Below, piece by piece: positions 8,304-17,159 of a DNA stretch of 61,273 bases. Source of the stretch: Nitrospinaceae bacterium (GTDB lineage: Bacteria; Nitrospinota; Nitrospinia; Nitrospinales; VA-1); the NCBI GenBank assembly GCA_029261655.1, contig JAJDAY010000006.1, positions 1 through 61,273 of the forward strand, written 5' to 3'. The notes beneath the pieces were generated by a model. That model made no database searches, was not told where the DNA came from, and saw only the letters and a list, made by a program, of their open reading frames with translations. Position numbers and translations under genes: made by a program. Numbering within the stretch: position 1 is the first letter of the stretch; each line of letters starts with the position of its first letter.

Positions 8304-10442
8304 TCAACCCCCTGCTGAAAACTGAGGCGCCTGCCCCAGTTTTTTCCATTTATTGAAATAAAAGCGGATGTTTCCGTCTTTGGTGGGATAAATTTTGGAA
8401 TACTTTTCCGACCCATCGGGCTGACGGTCGACGATGACGATTTTCTTGTCCAGCAACTGCGTGGACTTGGCCACATAAAGAAAGGTGTACGGCTGGTCTT
8501 TGGCGATCTGACGATGCAGTTCATGCGCCATTTTGACCTGCTTCTTCTTGTCGTATTCACGCCGGATGCGGACGATCAGCCGATCCACGTCCGGATTTTT
8601 GTAACCCACGAAATTGAGCTGTTGCGGTCCCGCCTGACTCGAATGCCAGATCTGATACAAATCCGGGTCGATCCCCATGCTCCACCCTAAAACCAGCGCA
8701 TCGTATTTGAGGGCATTGACGAAATCCTTCAGAAACACTGCCCATTCGAATATCTGGGTGTTGCATTTGATGCCCAGTTTTCTCCAGCTGTTCTGGGCGA
8801 TGGTCAATATATTTTTGCGGATGGGGTTGCCGGCGTTGGTGATGAGGTTGAACTCAAAAACTTTGCCGTCCTTCTCTAAAAACCCGTCCTCATTTTTTTG
8901 CCAGCCAATGTCATTCAGTATCCGCAACGCCCCCGCCGGATCATAGGGCAAAGGTTGTACGGATGGATCGTACCAGTCAGTAATTTTAGGGTACGGACCG
9001 GTCACGCGCTCCCCTTCCCCGTACAGGATGTATTCGATGATCTGGCTCACATCAATGGCCATCCCCAGGGCGCGGCGCACCTCCGCGGACTTAAAAAGCG
9101 GGTTCCTCTGGTTATAACCAATATAGGAGTAAAAAAAACCGACACTGGAAAAGTCCTGGTATTTTTCATCCTCCTTGAACCTCGCCACCTGATGCGGCTG
9201 AACAGAATAGTTATCCACCGCGCCCGCGTAAAATTCCATTTCCTGAGTCAAAGCGTCGGGCACGATGCGCATTACATATTCCTCATACTCTGCTGAGGAC
9301 TCCCAATAATCTTTATTGCCGGACAGACGGATCAATTCGTCGGACTGCCACTCGGTGAACACAAAAGGCCCTGTTCCAATTGGATGGCGGTTGTACTCAC
9401 TGTCACGGATGCTGAAAGATTCAATGTCCTCTCCCCGTTCACCGGCTTCTTTTTTCAAAGCCGCGTCATTCAAAAGATGCTCGGGCAAAATCCCCATGAA
9501 CCAGGAATTGATGGCCGGTGAAAATAACCGTTTGTATACAATTTTTATTTTATGCGATTCAAGTGGCTCCACCGATTTAATCGGCTCGTAATCGGAGGTT
9601 CTCGGTGACGCGTTTTTCGGGTTCATGATCGCCTGATAGGTGAACAGCACATCTCCTGAATCGAACTGATGCCCGTCATGAAACCGGACGCCCTTACGAA
9701 GATTAAAAACAATGATGGGGTTGTGCTCGGTCAGGGGAAGAATTTCCTGATAATGGCCCGCCAGATTTTTCTGCTCCGGGGAGTCTTTCGCGTGTATGTA
9801 TTGCGCATACGGAAAAGATTGAAAAAATTCCTCCCCCAGCAATTTATTTATCGGCTTAAAAAAATCCTGGTCGATTTGGTTAAGGGTGAACTTGAGCCGG
9901 TCGGGCCGCTTCAGGCTATAATCCACTTGTCGGGTTTTCGGTCGGCCATTCTCCATGACAGCTTTCCCCTCCCCATCCAGAACCGGAACCGTGACTTGTC
10001 CTTTTACCTTTTCCCCGGCAACCACCTCGACGGACTTGAGATTTTTAGACCAGGCTGTATTGGACTGCAAGGCGGTCTGAATCCAGTTTGCGAATTCATG
10101 GGCGTCTGAGGTGATATTCTTCACGGAATTATTAGAAGGAACCACCAGATAAGCTTCTTCATATTGAGTCCAGGAGGAAGCCAGACGGGGCCGGTAGTCC
10201 AGTTTATCGTCCAGGTCGATCAAGCCGTCGAAAACCAGCCCATTGATGGAACTGCTGGTGGTGTCCGCGCTTAGAATGGGATTCAGGATTTCCGCGTCCG
10301 CCGCCGACCCGTGGATATATTTGACCAGCCGATTCGGATTGCCCACAGCCTGTTTGTCGTAGGTGGGAACCCAGAAAAACGATTGCACCAGAAAAAGGAC
10401 CAGACCCAGAGGCAAAAATATTAGAATTCGTTTGGTATTCAT
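8304..10442 (-). CDS. Peptide/oligopeptide-type extracellular solute-binding protein (SBP_bac_5)
   Basis: This is a 712-aa protein, about 150-200 residues longer than typical family-5 solute-binding proteins. The N-terminal hydrophobic segment (residues 6-26) has no clear lipobox, so it is probably anchored by a transmembrane helix or secreted. The core contains family-5 motifs: ADAEILNPILSADTTSS near the start, VRFHDGHQFDSGDVLFTYQAI near residue 255, NRHPIGTGPFVF, and the C-terminal region with DPAGALRILNDIGW and GWSMGIDPDLYQIWHSSQ. These bind peptides, nickel or related ligands for ABC uptake. No permease or ATPase genes are adjacent, so the partner transporter is elsewhere or the protein acts alone. 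Confidence 0.9.
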   Translation of the reverse strand: MNTKRILIFLPLGLVLFLVQSFFWVPTYDKQAVGNPNRLVKYIHGSAADAEILNPILSADTTSSSINGLVFDGLIDLDDKLDYRPRLASSWTQYEEAYLVVPSNNSVKNITSDAHEFANWIQTALQSNTAWSKNLKSVEVVAGEKVKGQVTVPVLDGEGKAVMENGRPKTRQVDYSLKRPDRLKFTLNQIDQDFFKPINKLLGEEFFQSFPYAQYIHAKDSPEQKNLAGHYQEILPLTEHNPIIVFNLRKGVRFHDGHQFDSGDVLFTYQAIMNPKNASPRTSDYEPIKSVEPLESHKIKIVYKRLFSPAINSWFMGILPEHLLNDAALKKEAGERGEDIESFSIRDSEYNRHPIGTGPFVFTEWQSDELIRLSGNKDYWESSAEYEEYVMRIVPDALTQEMEFYAGAVDNYSVQPHQVARFKEDEKYQDFSSVGFFYSYIGYNQRNPLFKSAEVRRALGMAIDVSQIIEYILYGEGERVTGPYPKITDWYDPSVQPLPYDPAGALRILNDIGWQKNEDGFLEKDGKVFEFNLITNAGNPIRKNILTIAQNSWRKLGIKCNTQIFEWAVFLKDFVNALKYDALVLGWSMGIDPDLYQIWHSSQAGPQQLNFVGYKNPDVDRLIVRIRREYDKKKQVKMAHELHRQIAKDQPYTFLYVAKSTQLLDKKIVIVDRQPDGSEKYSKIYPTKDGNIRFYFNKWKKLGQAPQFSAGG

Positions 10443-10794
10443 TCCGGGATAATCATAACAAAATAATTCACCCGATCAGTAACAATTATTGAATCAGGCC
10501 TCTCCTGCCATCTTATTGAAATTAAGAGGTATACCCCAACCCTCCCCTTCAGTATAATGAGAAGGCTGTTATCAAGTAAGGATATTTCAAAAAATTCTTG
10601 ACTTGTTATTTATTTCTCTCTATATAGCTTTATACCCCATCGTTTCCGATGGAAGAAGTTACTTGTTATTTATATTGTAGATTCAGGTAATCTTTAATTT
10701 TTAGTTTAAAAAACATTTACATCCTGATAAGGTTTTAGTAAGGTTTTGAACCGTTTTTCTGAAAAAATAATATTAGAGATAAAGGAAAAGAAAT
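10443..10794. other. Intergenic region between divergent solute-binding protein and ferredoxin genes
   Basis: AT-rich and non-coding. It carries the ferredoxin promoter (10598-10626) and a 13-bp direct repeat acttgttatttat at 10601-10613 and 10661-10673, exactly 60 bp apart. The word tatacccca also recurs at 10531 and 10631. The first copy of the 13-mer overlaps the promoter spacer. Confidence 0.5.
10598..10626 (+). promoter_or_regulatory. Sigma-70-like promoter for the ferredoxin gene
   Basis: TTGACT (10598-10603), a 17-nt spacer, and TATATA (10621-10626) form a strong promoter match, leaving a leader of about 160 nt before the ferredoxin ATG. One copy of the 13-bp direct repeat lies in its spacer and another 60 bp downstream, so a repressor or activator may read this region. 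Confidence 0.55.
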
Positions 10795-11121
10795 ATGTCA
10801 ACACTAATCACTGATGAATGTATCAACTGTGGCGTATGTGAACCGGAATGTCCCAATGAAGCCATCAGCGAAGGGGAGGATTTCTACGAAATCGACGCTG
10901 ACCTCTGTACCGAATGTGTTGGCTTTCACGGTGAAGAAGCCTGCCAGGAAGTTTGCCCGGTAGATTGCTGTATCCCTGACGAAGACAACAAAGAAACCGA
11001 AGCGGAATTATTGGAAAAAGCCCAAAAGCTTCATCCTGATGATACGTTCCCCGGTTTGGAGGAGCTGACCAATGAAACTTCTCTGTTCAGAAACCCGGAT
11101 CGCAAGAACGCAAACCTTTGA
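10795..11121 (+). CDS. 2[4Fe-4S] ferredoxin, YfhL type
   Basis: A 108-aa acidic protein starting MSTLITDECINCGVCEPECP. It has two cluster-binding motifs: CX2CX2CX3CP (residues 9-20) and CX2C...C-X3-CP with the longer spacing CTECVGFHGEEACQEVCP, characteristic of the YfhL/Alvin-type ferredoxins with an inserted loop and a C-terminal helix. aaaggaaaagaa supplies the Shine-Dalgarno. It is a low-potential electron carrier and a plausible acceptor for the 2-oxoacid:ferredoxin oxidoreductase encoded at 14.9-18.0 kb. Confidence 0.93.
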   Translation: MSTLITDECINCGVCEPECPNEAISEGEDFYEIDADLCTECVGFHGEEACQEVCPVDCCIPDEDNKETEAELLEKAQKLHPDDTFPGLEELTNETSLFRNPDRKNANL

Positions 11122-11132
11122 TTTGATAAAAC

Positions 11133-11172
11133 AACGGCTTGTATGGAAAGTCACTATTCCATATAAGCCGTT
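11133..11172 (+). terminator. Hairpin after the ferredoxin gene
   Basis: Arms aacggctt-g-tatggaa and ttccata-t-aagccgtt form a long stem around an 8-nt loop just 11 nt after the ferredoxin stop. Only a short T-containing stretch (atttacc) follows, so termination may be partial or factor-assisted. Confidence 0.55.
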
Positions 11173-11258
11173 ATTTACCTTTAGAATATCAGGAAATAGT
11201 TGTCACCTGCGTTTCTCCCTTTAGATAACGGGCGCCTCGAAAACTTCAACTTGGGCAT

Positions 11259-11405
11259 TCAGGGGCGGTCCTTTCTCATTGATTTGAGCGCCTCACCCCA
11301 GTCCCGATGCAATAAAGCCGCTTCTCGCCGGAGTTGCTTGACAAAGGTCGGGTTGTCGTTATACTCTTGTAAAAGATTTCCATAACCAATTGTTTTTACA
11401 GAAAT
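11259..11405 (-). pseudogene. C-terminal gene fragment abutting the tRNA-fMet gene
   Basis: On the minus strand an open stretch of 48 codons between two stops reads ISVKTIGYGNLLQEYNDNPT... and ends ...HRDWGEALKSMRKDRP. The composition (amphipathic, charged, with Trp) looks like the C-terminal end of a real protein, but there is no ATG, GTG or TTG start in frame. The upstream stop lies 2 nt from the tRNA gene. It may be the tail of a gene cut off by a rearrangement at the tRNA locus. I do not recognise the family. Confidence 0.35.
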
Positions 11406-11409
11406 TTAC

Positions 11410-11486
<77 letters not shown>

Positions 11487-11495
11487 AATAAAATA

Positions 11496-11531
11496 AGCAC
11501 TTACAGAGTTTATCCTGTAGGTGCTTTTTTA
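11496..11531 (+). terminator. Rho-independent terminator of tRNA-fMet
   Basis: The stem AGCACTTACAG/CTGTAGGTGCT (11 bp, one G-T pair) with an 8-nt loop is followed by TTTTTTA. It lies 10 nt after the tRNA CCA end. The same hairpin, diverged, follows the tRNA remnant at 37.9 kb. Confidence 0.85.
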
Positions 11532-11738
11532 TTGCCCGTTGGTGAGTTTTCAAGTTTCTCTATAAAATTAAGCCCCCTTCCCTAGCCCAACTTTCCAATT
11601 TTTCTAATAATATCTCCTGGTCGGCCTGCTATTTAACAAAAAGCTCTAAGGATCGGAAGTGATCATTGTTATTTAGTTGGGTCAACCGAAGTTCAAGTTT
11701 TCACAGTTAAAACTTAGACTCAACTTTGAAAACCATTG

Positions 11739-12845
11739 CTACATATGGGCCCGATAGGACATGGCTTTAGCGATTCTCTCCCGAGCCATTTTGTGAGCAA
11801 TCTCATGCGGCGGTAAGCCTTCTTTAAAAACGCGTTTTACTAATTCATCGGTATTTCTTTCGATGGTGGCCTCAACGCGCTTAAAAGCGTCAGATTCGCT
11901 GAGGCCCTGATACTCGGTCGCCGCGCAAATCACCCCCCCGGAGTTTGCGATAACATCTGGAACGACCATGATTCCCCGCTGGTGCATTAGTTTGGCCGCA
12001 GGATGAGTGATCGGAATATTAGCGCCCTCAAGCACAAGTGAGGTTTTCAATAGCTCATGATTGGCCTCCGTGAACACGTCTGGCCGTGCCGCCGGGATAA
12101 AGATATCCGACTCGATTTTTAATAGTTCTTCATTGCTCACCGGTTTTCCAAGTCTGGACTGCGAGACCGGAGTTCCTGATTCTTTAGCTTTGATCAATTG
12201 CGGAATGTCAATTCCCTCCGGGTTATGAAGGCCTCCTTTGGAATCGCAGGTGGCGATCAGCTTCACTCCAATATCACTGAGGTATTTCGCGGCGGCCTTG
12301 CCGACGTTACCGAAGCCCTGGATAATGGTCCGAGAGTTTTCCAGTGCCAGTGAGAGGTCATTGGCCGCCACCTTTGCCGCAACGCTCAAACCGTATCCGG
12401 TCATTCCCAGTGCGTCCAGGGGGATACCGCCCAGCACCTTGGGAAGTCCCACCGCCCGGCCTATCTCGTCATGAATATATGCCATGCATTCCTCATCGGT
12501 CCCCATATCCGGTCCGGGAGTGTAATCGGTGAGTGTTTTGATTGCCTGGGCAAACTCTCGAATAAGGGCTTCCTTTTCGTCAGTCCCGGAGTCCGCCAGG
12601 ATAGCCGACTTTGCGCCTCCATGCGGCAGACTGGCCAGCGCATTCTTAAGTGTCATGGCTCGCGCTAAACGAAATACTTCCTGGGTGGTCACGTCTTTTG
12701 CCATCCGGCAACCACCAATTGCAGGTCCCAACGAAATATTATCTATGACCACGATGGCACGCAATTTCGATTTCGGCTCATAAATATGCACGACCTTTTC
12801 CGGCCCCAGATCATCCGCAAAATTATCAATATAATGGCTCATCAT
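11739..12845 (-). CDS. Glu/Leu/Phe/Val dehydrogenase family enzyme
   Basis: This 368-aa enzyme performs NAD(P)-dependent oxidative deamination of an amino acid to the 2-oxoacid. Its length matches leucine/valine dehydrogenases rather than the ~420-450 aa glutamate dehydrogenases. Visible motifs are GPAIGGCRM (substrate strand), LPHGGAKSAI with the catalytic Lys, TPGPDMGTDEECM with the catalytic Asp, and the dinucleotide-binding IQGFGNVGKAAAKYL. The GPDMGT variant is GDH-like, so the substrate is uncertain. It is the last gene of an operon with an ADP-forming acyl-CoA synthetase (1 nt apart) and a 2-oxoacid:ferredoxin oxidoreductase, which suggests that its 2-oxoacid product feeds that oxidoreductase. 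Confidence 0.9.
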   Translation of the reverse strand: MMSHYIDNFADDLGPEKVVHIYEPKSKLRAIVVIDNISLGPAIGGCRMAKDVTTQEVFRLARAMTLKNALASLPHGGAKSAILADSGTDEKEALIREFAQAIKTLTDYTPGPDMGTDEECMAYIHDEIGRAVGLPKVLGGIPLDALGMTGYGLSVAAKVAANDLSLALENSRTIIQGFGNVGKAAAKYLSDIGVKLIATCDSKGGLHNPEGIDIPQLIKAKESGTPVSQSRLGKPVSNEELLKIESDIFIPAARPDVFTEANHELLKTSLVLEGANIPITHPAAKLMHQRGIMVVPDVIANSGGVICAATEYQGLSESDAFKRVEATIERNTDELVKRVFKEGLPPHEIAHKMARERIAKAMSYRAHM

Positions 12846-12846
12846 T

Positions 12847-14994
12847 TCACCGATCTCCTTTCCAATAATTGCCCCTTAACGTGACTTTTGCATCCAGCAC
12901 GATCAGTCGTTCCTGATAAAGGCGCACAGGGTTAAAATCAAGGGATTCTATCTCCGGTATCTGCACGATCAATAGCGATGCCTTCTCCAGAAAATCGAGA
13001 AGATCGTTTTTATTCAACAATAGTTCCCCGCGGATTCCCCGTATGATTTTTCCCGCTCCAGTCTGGTCGATCAATTGCGAAAGTTCTTTTCTGGTTGCGG
13101 GAAGGAGAATGCGCCGGACATCCTGGAATACCTCAACGTACTTTCCGCCGGAGCCAAAAACCAGAACTGGACCGAACTGCGGATCACGATGAAACCCCAC
13201 CATCAAATCCAATCCTTCAGGCATCTGTTCCTCCGCCCAAATAAAATGCGGCCAGGTTTCCTGCATCTCGTTCCAATGATTGACCATATCGTCCCGACTT
13301 TTTATTCCCAGTCTCACGGCATTGCATTCAGTTTTATGCAACAAGCCTGGAGATATTGCCTTCATGACAAGGGGAAACCCCAGCTCACCAGCGGCTTGCG
13401 CAAGGTCTTCAGGTTTATTGAGTGATCGCCTTGCCGGAACCGACACACCGTGATTTTCGAGGAAGCTTTTGATCTCCATTTCGCCTGGAGCCTGGTGGAA
13501 CTGTTTTCTCCACTTGTCCGCCCAGTTTGAAGTAGTGGGAACCGTTTTATCTTCTCGTCTTAATGCGTGCCGATCCAGGATTCTTTTGCGTTCAATCAAA
13601 ATCGAAAGCGCCGTGGCCGCTGTTTCAGCCGATGAAAAAACAGGGAGTGGATTCACCTGTTTTTTAAGGGAAACAAAAAGAGATTCTCCGTAAGCGCCGA
13701 TTATCACCGGTTGCTCTTTTGGAATCCGCTCGTCTAAAAGAGGACCCAGGTTAGCGTTGATGCCTTGGGTCCCGGAAAGAAGAGTCATCAAAAGGCAGTC
13801 GAATTCTCCGGACTTCATGAGATGATTCACCGTTTCCACGCACTGCTCATTGGTCCCGGAGCCGGTCAAGTCAATGGGATTATTCAACGAATAATATTCG
13901 GGAAGATTTTTTCTGAGGCACGACTGCAAAGATTCGGAAGTTTTCGGAATCAGAAATCCATAACGTTCACAAAGGTCAGTCAAAAAAACACCCATCCCGC
14001 CACCGTTACTAACAATGAGAACCCGTTCTCCCTCAGGCACGGGAAGCGTGGCCAGAACCTGCAGGGCCAGCCGGAATTCCTCGAACCCGCGGACTTCTAT
14101 CAACCCCGCTTTATCGCAGGCCGCCTGAAAAACGGGGTAGGAACCGGCGAGTGAAGCAGAGTGAGAACGAGCTGCTGCCCCGCCACGACCGGCATGGCCG
14201 CCCTTCCAGATCACGATGGGTTTTTTCCCGGATACCTTGCGGGCAAGTTCGACAAAGCGAGCGCCGTCTTGAAAACTTTCCAGATACAACCCGATCACCT
14301 TAACCGCAGGATCTTTGGCAAACGCCGCCAAAACTTCTGTTTCGTCCACATCCACCCGGTTTCCAAAATTGACCGCTCGATGAACGCCAATATTTATTCC
14401 GGCCATCTGGTCCAGAATTAAGGACAAGAACGCCCCGCTTTGGGAAATGAGGCCCACAGGACCCGGTTTGGGCAGGTGAATTTCCTCAGGAGAAAGAAAA
14501 AAACTGTTGAAATGATCCGGCGCGCTGAACACACCAAGCCCATTAGGGCCAATCACCCGCACGCCGAATTCCCTGGCCGTGTCCTTGAGGTTCTGCTGTA
14601 TTTTCTGTCCCGGCTCTCCGGTTTCCGCAAATCCACCGCCTATCACTATCAGATGATGAATACCTTGACGGGCGAGAGGCTCTATGAGGCCTGGAACCTG
14701 TTCCGCGGAAACGGCGGCGATGGCAAGCTCAGTTCCAGCGGGTAATTCCGGGAGAGACTGGACCGTCTCATGGGGTGAAATCTTAGCGCCACTGCGATTC
14801 ACCACGGTCACTCTGCCTTTATAGCCCTGGGCCGTGAGGCTGGCGACGATCACTCCCCCCAGATTCCCCCGCTTGGGGGACGCGCCAATGACTGCCAGCG
14901 ACCGGGGTGCAAAAAACGGCTCCAGACTTTTTATCTCTGAAGTTCTCGGAGCGTCTTTTCTTGAGTTGGCATTGAATGTCTTAGTGTCATTCAT
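12847..14994 (-). CDS. ADP-forming acyl-CoA (acetyl-CoA) synthetase, alpha-beta fusion
   Basis: This about 715-aa enzyme converts acyl-CoA + ADP + phosphate to acid + CoA + ATP. The N-terminal CoA-binding and ligase domains start RSLAVIGASPKRGNLGG. The phosphohistidine site is in RSHSASLAGS (near residue 270 from this start). The C-terminal ATP-grasp (beta) domain includes GFPLVMKAISPGLLHKTE and FGPVLVFGSGGKYVEVFQD. The frame is open to 15105, but the ATG at 14992-14994 (MNDTKTF) is preferred because it overlaps the oxidoreductase beta stop by only 8 bp. The fused alpha-beta form is common in bacteria. Context suggests substrate-level phosphorylation from 2-oxoacid-derived acyl-CoA. Confidence 0.92.
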   Translation of the reverse strand: MNDTKTFNANSRKDAPRTSEIKSLEPFFAPRSLAVIGASPKRGNLGGVIVASLTAQGYKGRVTVVNRSGAKISPHETVQSLPELPAGTELAIAAVSAEQVPGLIEPLARQGIHHLIVIGGGFAETGEPGQKIQQNLKDTAREFGVRVIGPNGLGVFSAPDHFNSFFLSPEEIHLPKPGPVGLISQSGAFLSLILDQMAGINIGVHRAVNFGNRVDVDETEVLAAFAKDPAVKVIGLYLESFQDGARFVELARKVSGKKPIVIWKGGHAGRGGAAARSHSASLAGSYPVFQAACDKAGLIEVRGFEEFRLALQVLATLPVPEGERVLIVSNGGGMGVFLTDLCERYGFLIPKTSESLQSCLRKNLPEYYSLNNPIDLTGSGTNEQCVETVNHLMKSGEFDCLLMTLLSGTQGINANLGPLLDERIPKEQPVIIGAYGESLFVSLKKQVNPLPVFSSAETAATALSILIERKRILDRHALRREDKTVPTTSNWADKWRKQFHQAPGEMEIKSFLENHGVSVPARRSLNKPEDLAQAAGELGFPLVMKAISPGLLHKTECNAVRLGIKSRDDMVNHWNEMQETWPHFIWAEEQMPEGLDLMVGFHRDPQFGPVLVFGSGGKYVEVFQDVRRILLPATRKELSQLIDQTGAGKIIRGIRGELLLNKNDLLDFLEKASLLIVQIPEIESLDFNPVRLYQERLIVLDAKVTLRGNYWKGDR

Positions 14995-15919
14995 AACGCT
15001 CCCAGTAACGATCCACGCCCGCCTGAATTTTGGCAATGATATCGTCCTGCCGCTTTGGCACAAACAGGTGATGAAATCGTTTTTGCGGTTCCAGATACTT
15101 CTCAACGGGAATCCGTTTCCTGGGAATGCGATTGTGGATCACCTGACCGTCCACATATTCCTTGAGAGGGAAGATTCCTGTATCCACCGCAAGTTTGGCC
15201 ACCAACAAACTGTCTTTGGGGTCGACTCCCCAACCGGTCGGGCAGGGCGATAGACAAATAAACAATCGCGGGCCTTTCATTGTTTTCGCCCTGGCAAATT
15301 TATTGGACAAATCAATCGGCTCTCTTGGCGACACCGTGGCGATGTAAGGGGGATTCTGGGCCTTCCATATTTCAAACAAATCTTTTTTCCTGATTTCCGA
15401 TCCAGCGGGATGTTCCCCCGTTACCGGCGTCGTTTGGGTCGCGCTTCCAAAGGGTGAGGTTCCTGAGAGTTGGAATCCGGTGTTCCCATAGGCTTCGTTA
15501 TCGTAGCAAAAATAAATGAAATCCAAGCCCCTGTGAATGGCGGCAGACGTTGGGCTGAGTCCCATGTCTGCAGAGGACCCGTCGCCCGCCACCACCATCA
15601 CCTGAAAATCATCCTCGTTAGCCAACCTGTTATGGCTTCGCCGGATATCCAGCGCATCGCGAACACCCTGAGCCGCCGGGACCGGGGCCGCCATGGTGGT
15701 GTATAGCCAGGAACCCTTGAAGGGGGTGAACGGGTACACCGACAAAAGAGTAAAGCAACCCGCCGCATTACAGACGAGGACATTGTCGCCCAGTTCCTTA
15801 AGGGCCAGACGGATTCCCTCCAGGCCGCCGCAACCCGCGCATAGCGGCGATCCTGGGGCCATCCCTTCCTGGGGATGCAGGTCTTTAATTTTTTTGTGGT
15901 GTTCGGCAGTGGTTGTCAT
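14987..15919 (-). CDS. 2-oxoacid:ferredoxin oxidoreductase, beta (TPP) subunit
   Basis: A 310-aa thiamine-pyrophosphate subunit of the POR/VOR class. The N-terminus has LCAGCGGLEG, and further Cys in NAAGC and ICLSPCP complete the proximal [4Fe-4S] ligands. The TPP-Mg motif is VVAGDGSSADMG with the downstream Asn in YDNEAYGNTG. It decarboxylates a 2-oxoacid on TPP and passes electrons to ferredoxin. It lies between the alpha subunit (16 nt upstream) and the acyl-CoA synthetase. Sequence reading alone does not decide between pyruvate and branched-chain or aromatic 2-oxoacids. Confidence 0.92.
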   Translation of the reverse strand: MTTTAEHHKKIKDLHPQEGMAPGSPLCAGCGGLEGIRLALKELGDNVLVCNAAGCFTLLSVYPFTPFKGSWLYTTMAAPVPAAQGVRDALDIRRSHNRLANEDDFQVMVVAGDGSSADMGLSPTSAAIHRGLDFIYFCYDNEAYGNTGFQLSGTSPFGSATQTTPVTGEHPAGSEIRKKDLFEIWKAQNPPYIATVSPREPIDLSNKFARAKTMKGPRLFICLSPCPTGWGVDPKDSLLVAKLAVDTGIFPLKEYVDGQVIHNRIPRKRIPVEKYLEPQKRFHHLFVPKRQDDIIAKIQAGVDRYWERYE

Positions 15920-15935
15920 GACGCCAATCCTCTCT

Positions 15936-17159
15936 TCAAAGCTGTGCGATTTTCTGCATTTGCTGAAACTGTTTCCAGTCGCCTTCGTCGTAAAGGAAAA
16001 CCGGACCTTTGGATTCGGGATCGTTCAATTTTTCTACAATGGATAAAAAATCATTTTCCTTAATATCCTTTCCTCCCAGCCCGCCGATCACGGAAAGGAT
16101 TTTTTGCGGACAGTCATCCCGTCCATACATTGCGGCCACGATTTCCGGGTAGGTGATGCCGCCCATTCCAGGGGCCAGATTCTGATCGATCACGGCCACT
16201 TTTGCCCGGCCTTTAAGTGCGTTGGCAACGGCTTCGTCGGGGAAAGGCCGGAACATTCGTATTTTCAGCAATCCGGCTTTGACCCCCTGCTTCCTAAGCC
16301 TGAGAACTGCCGATTTTCCCTTGGTGGCAAAGGAGTTGCTCATCACGAAAACAACCTCCGCATCATCCAGGTGAAAACGTTCCAACGGTTCATAATGCCG
16401 CCCAAACCGATCCGCGAACTCCACAGCCGTTTCATTGAATACCGTTTCCGCCTGTCTCACGGCCAGATCCTGTTGAATACGAAAATAAGTGTAGGTCCCG
16501 CCGCCGAACACCGCCGACGCCCTGGCCATCGGGAGGGACGCCTGAAAGACCGGTTGCGCCGGTTGAAAAGCAGGCAGGAAATCTCTGGCGGACTTTTCAT
16601 CGGGGATCACCACCGGCTCCCGGCTGAAAGACAAAACAAAGCCATCCATATTCACCAGAACAGGCACCGACACCAGAGGATGCTCGGCAATTTTGTAACC
16701 CATAAGCACAAAATCCAGAATTTCCTGACAGGTTTCCGCATGCAGTTGGATGAGACCGCAATCGCGGGTACTCATCACGTCGTTGTGATCGGCCTCGAGG
16801 GTGATTGGCGTGGCCAGCCCCCGGGACACGTTGACCATCACAAATGGAACGCGCCACCCGGTCACCGTATAAAGGCTTTCCATACCGTACAAAATTCCCT
16901 GGCTGGAAGACGCGGTGAACACGCGAACCCCCGTCGCCGCCGCAGACCCTGCCGCCATAAACATGGAGTGCTCGGAATCCATATTGGTGAACTTGCCCTT
17001 CAGGGTTCCGCCTGCAAACCATTGCGACAGGGTTTCCACGATTTCTGTTTGCGGAGTGATGGGAAATGCCGGAACATATTCGACGCCCGCCAACCTCGCG
17101 CCCCAGGCCGCCGCTTTGTTGCCTGTCAACATTCGTTTATTACTGCGATTGATGTTCAT
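15936..17159 (-). CDS. 2-oxoacid:ferredoxin oxidoreductase, alpha subunit
   Basis: A 407-aa subunit with the POR alpha signature AAAWGARLAGVEYVPAFPITPQTE near the N-terminus, SEHSMFMAAGSAAATGVRVFTASSSQG (quoted in part) near residue 60-90, and the C-terminal domain II with VIDQNLAPGMGGITYPEI. It carries the substrate- and CoA-binding part of the enzyme. The start overlaps the gamma-delta gene by 20 bp; an internal ATG at codon 10 would avoid this. Confidence 0.92.
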   Translation of the reverse strand: MNINRSNKRMLTGNKAAAWGARLAGVEYVPAFPITPQTEIVETLSQWFAGGTLKGKFTNMDSEHSMFMAAGSAAATGVRVFTASSSQGILYGMESLYTVTGWRVPFVMVNVSRGLATPITLEADHNDVMSTRDCGLIQLHAETCQEILDFVLMGYKIAEHPLVSVPVLVNMDGFVLSFSREPVVIPDEKSARDFLPAFQPAQPVFQASLPMARASAVFGGGTYTYFRIQQDLAVRQAETVFNETAVEFADRFGRHYEPLERFHLDDAEVVFVMSNSFATKGKSAVLRLRKQGVKAGLLKIRMFRPFPDEAVANALKGRAKVAVIDQNLAPGMGGITYPEIVAAMYGRDDCPQKILSVIGGLGGKDIKENDFLSIVEKLNDPESKGPVFLYDEGDWKQFQQMQKIAQL

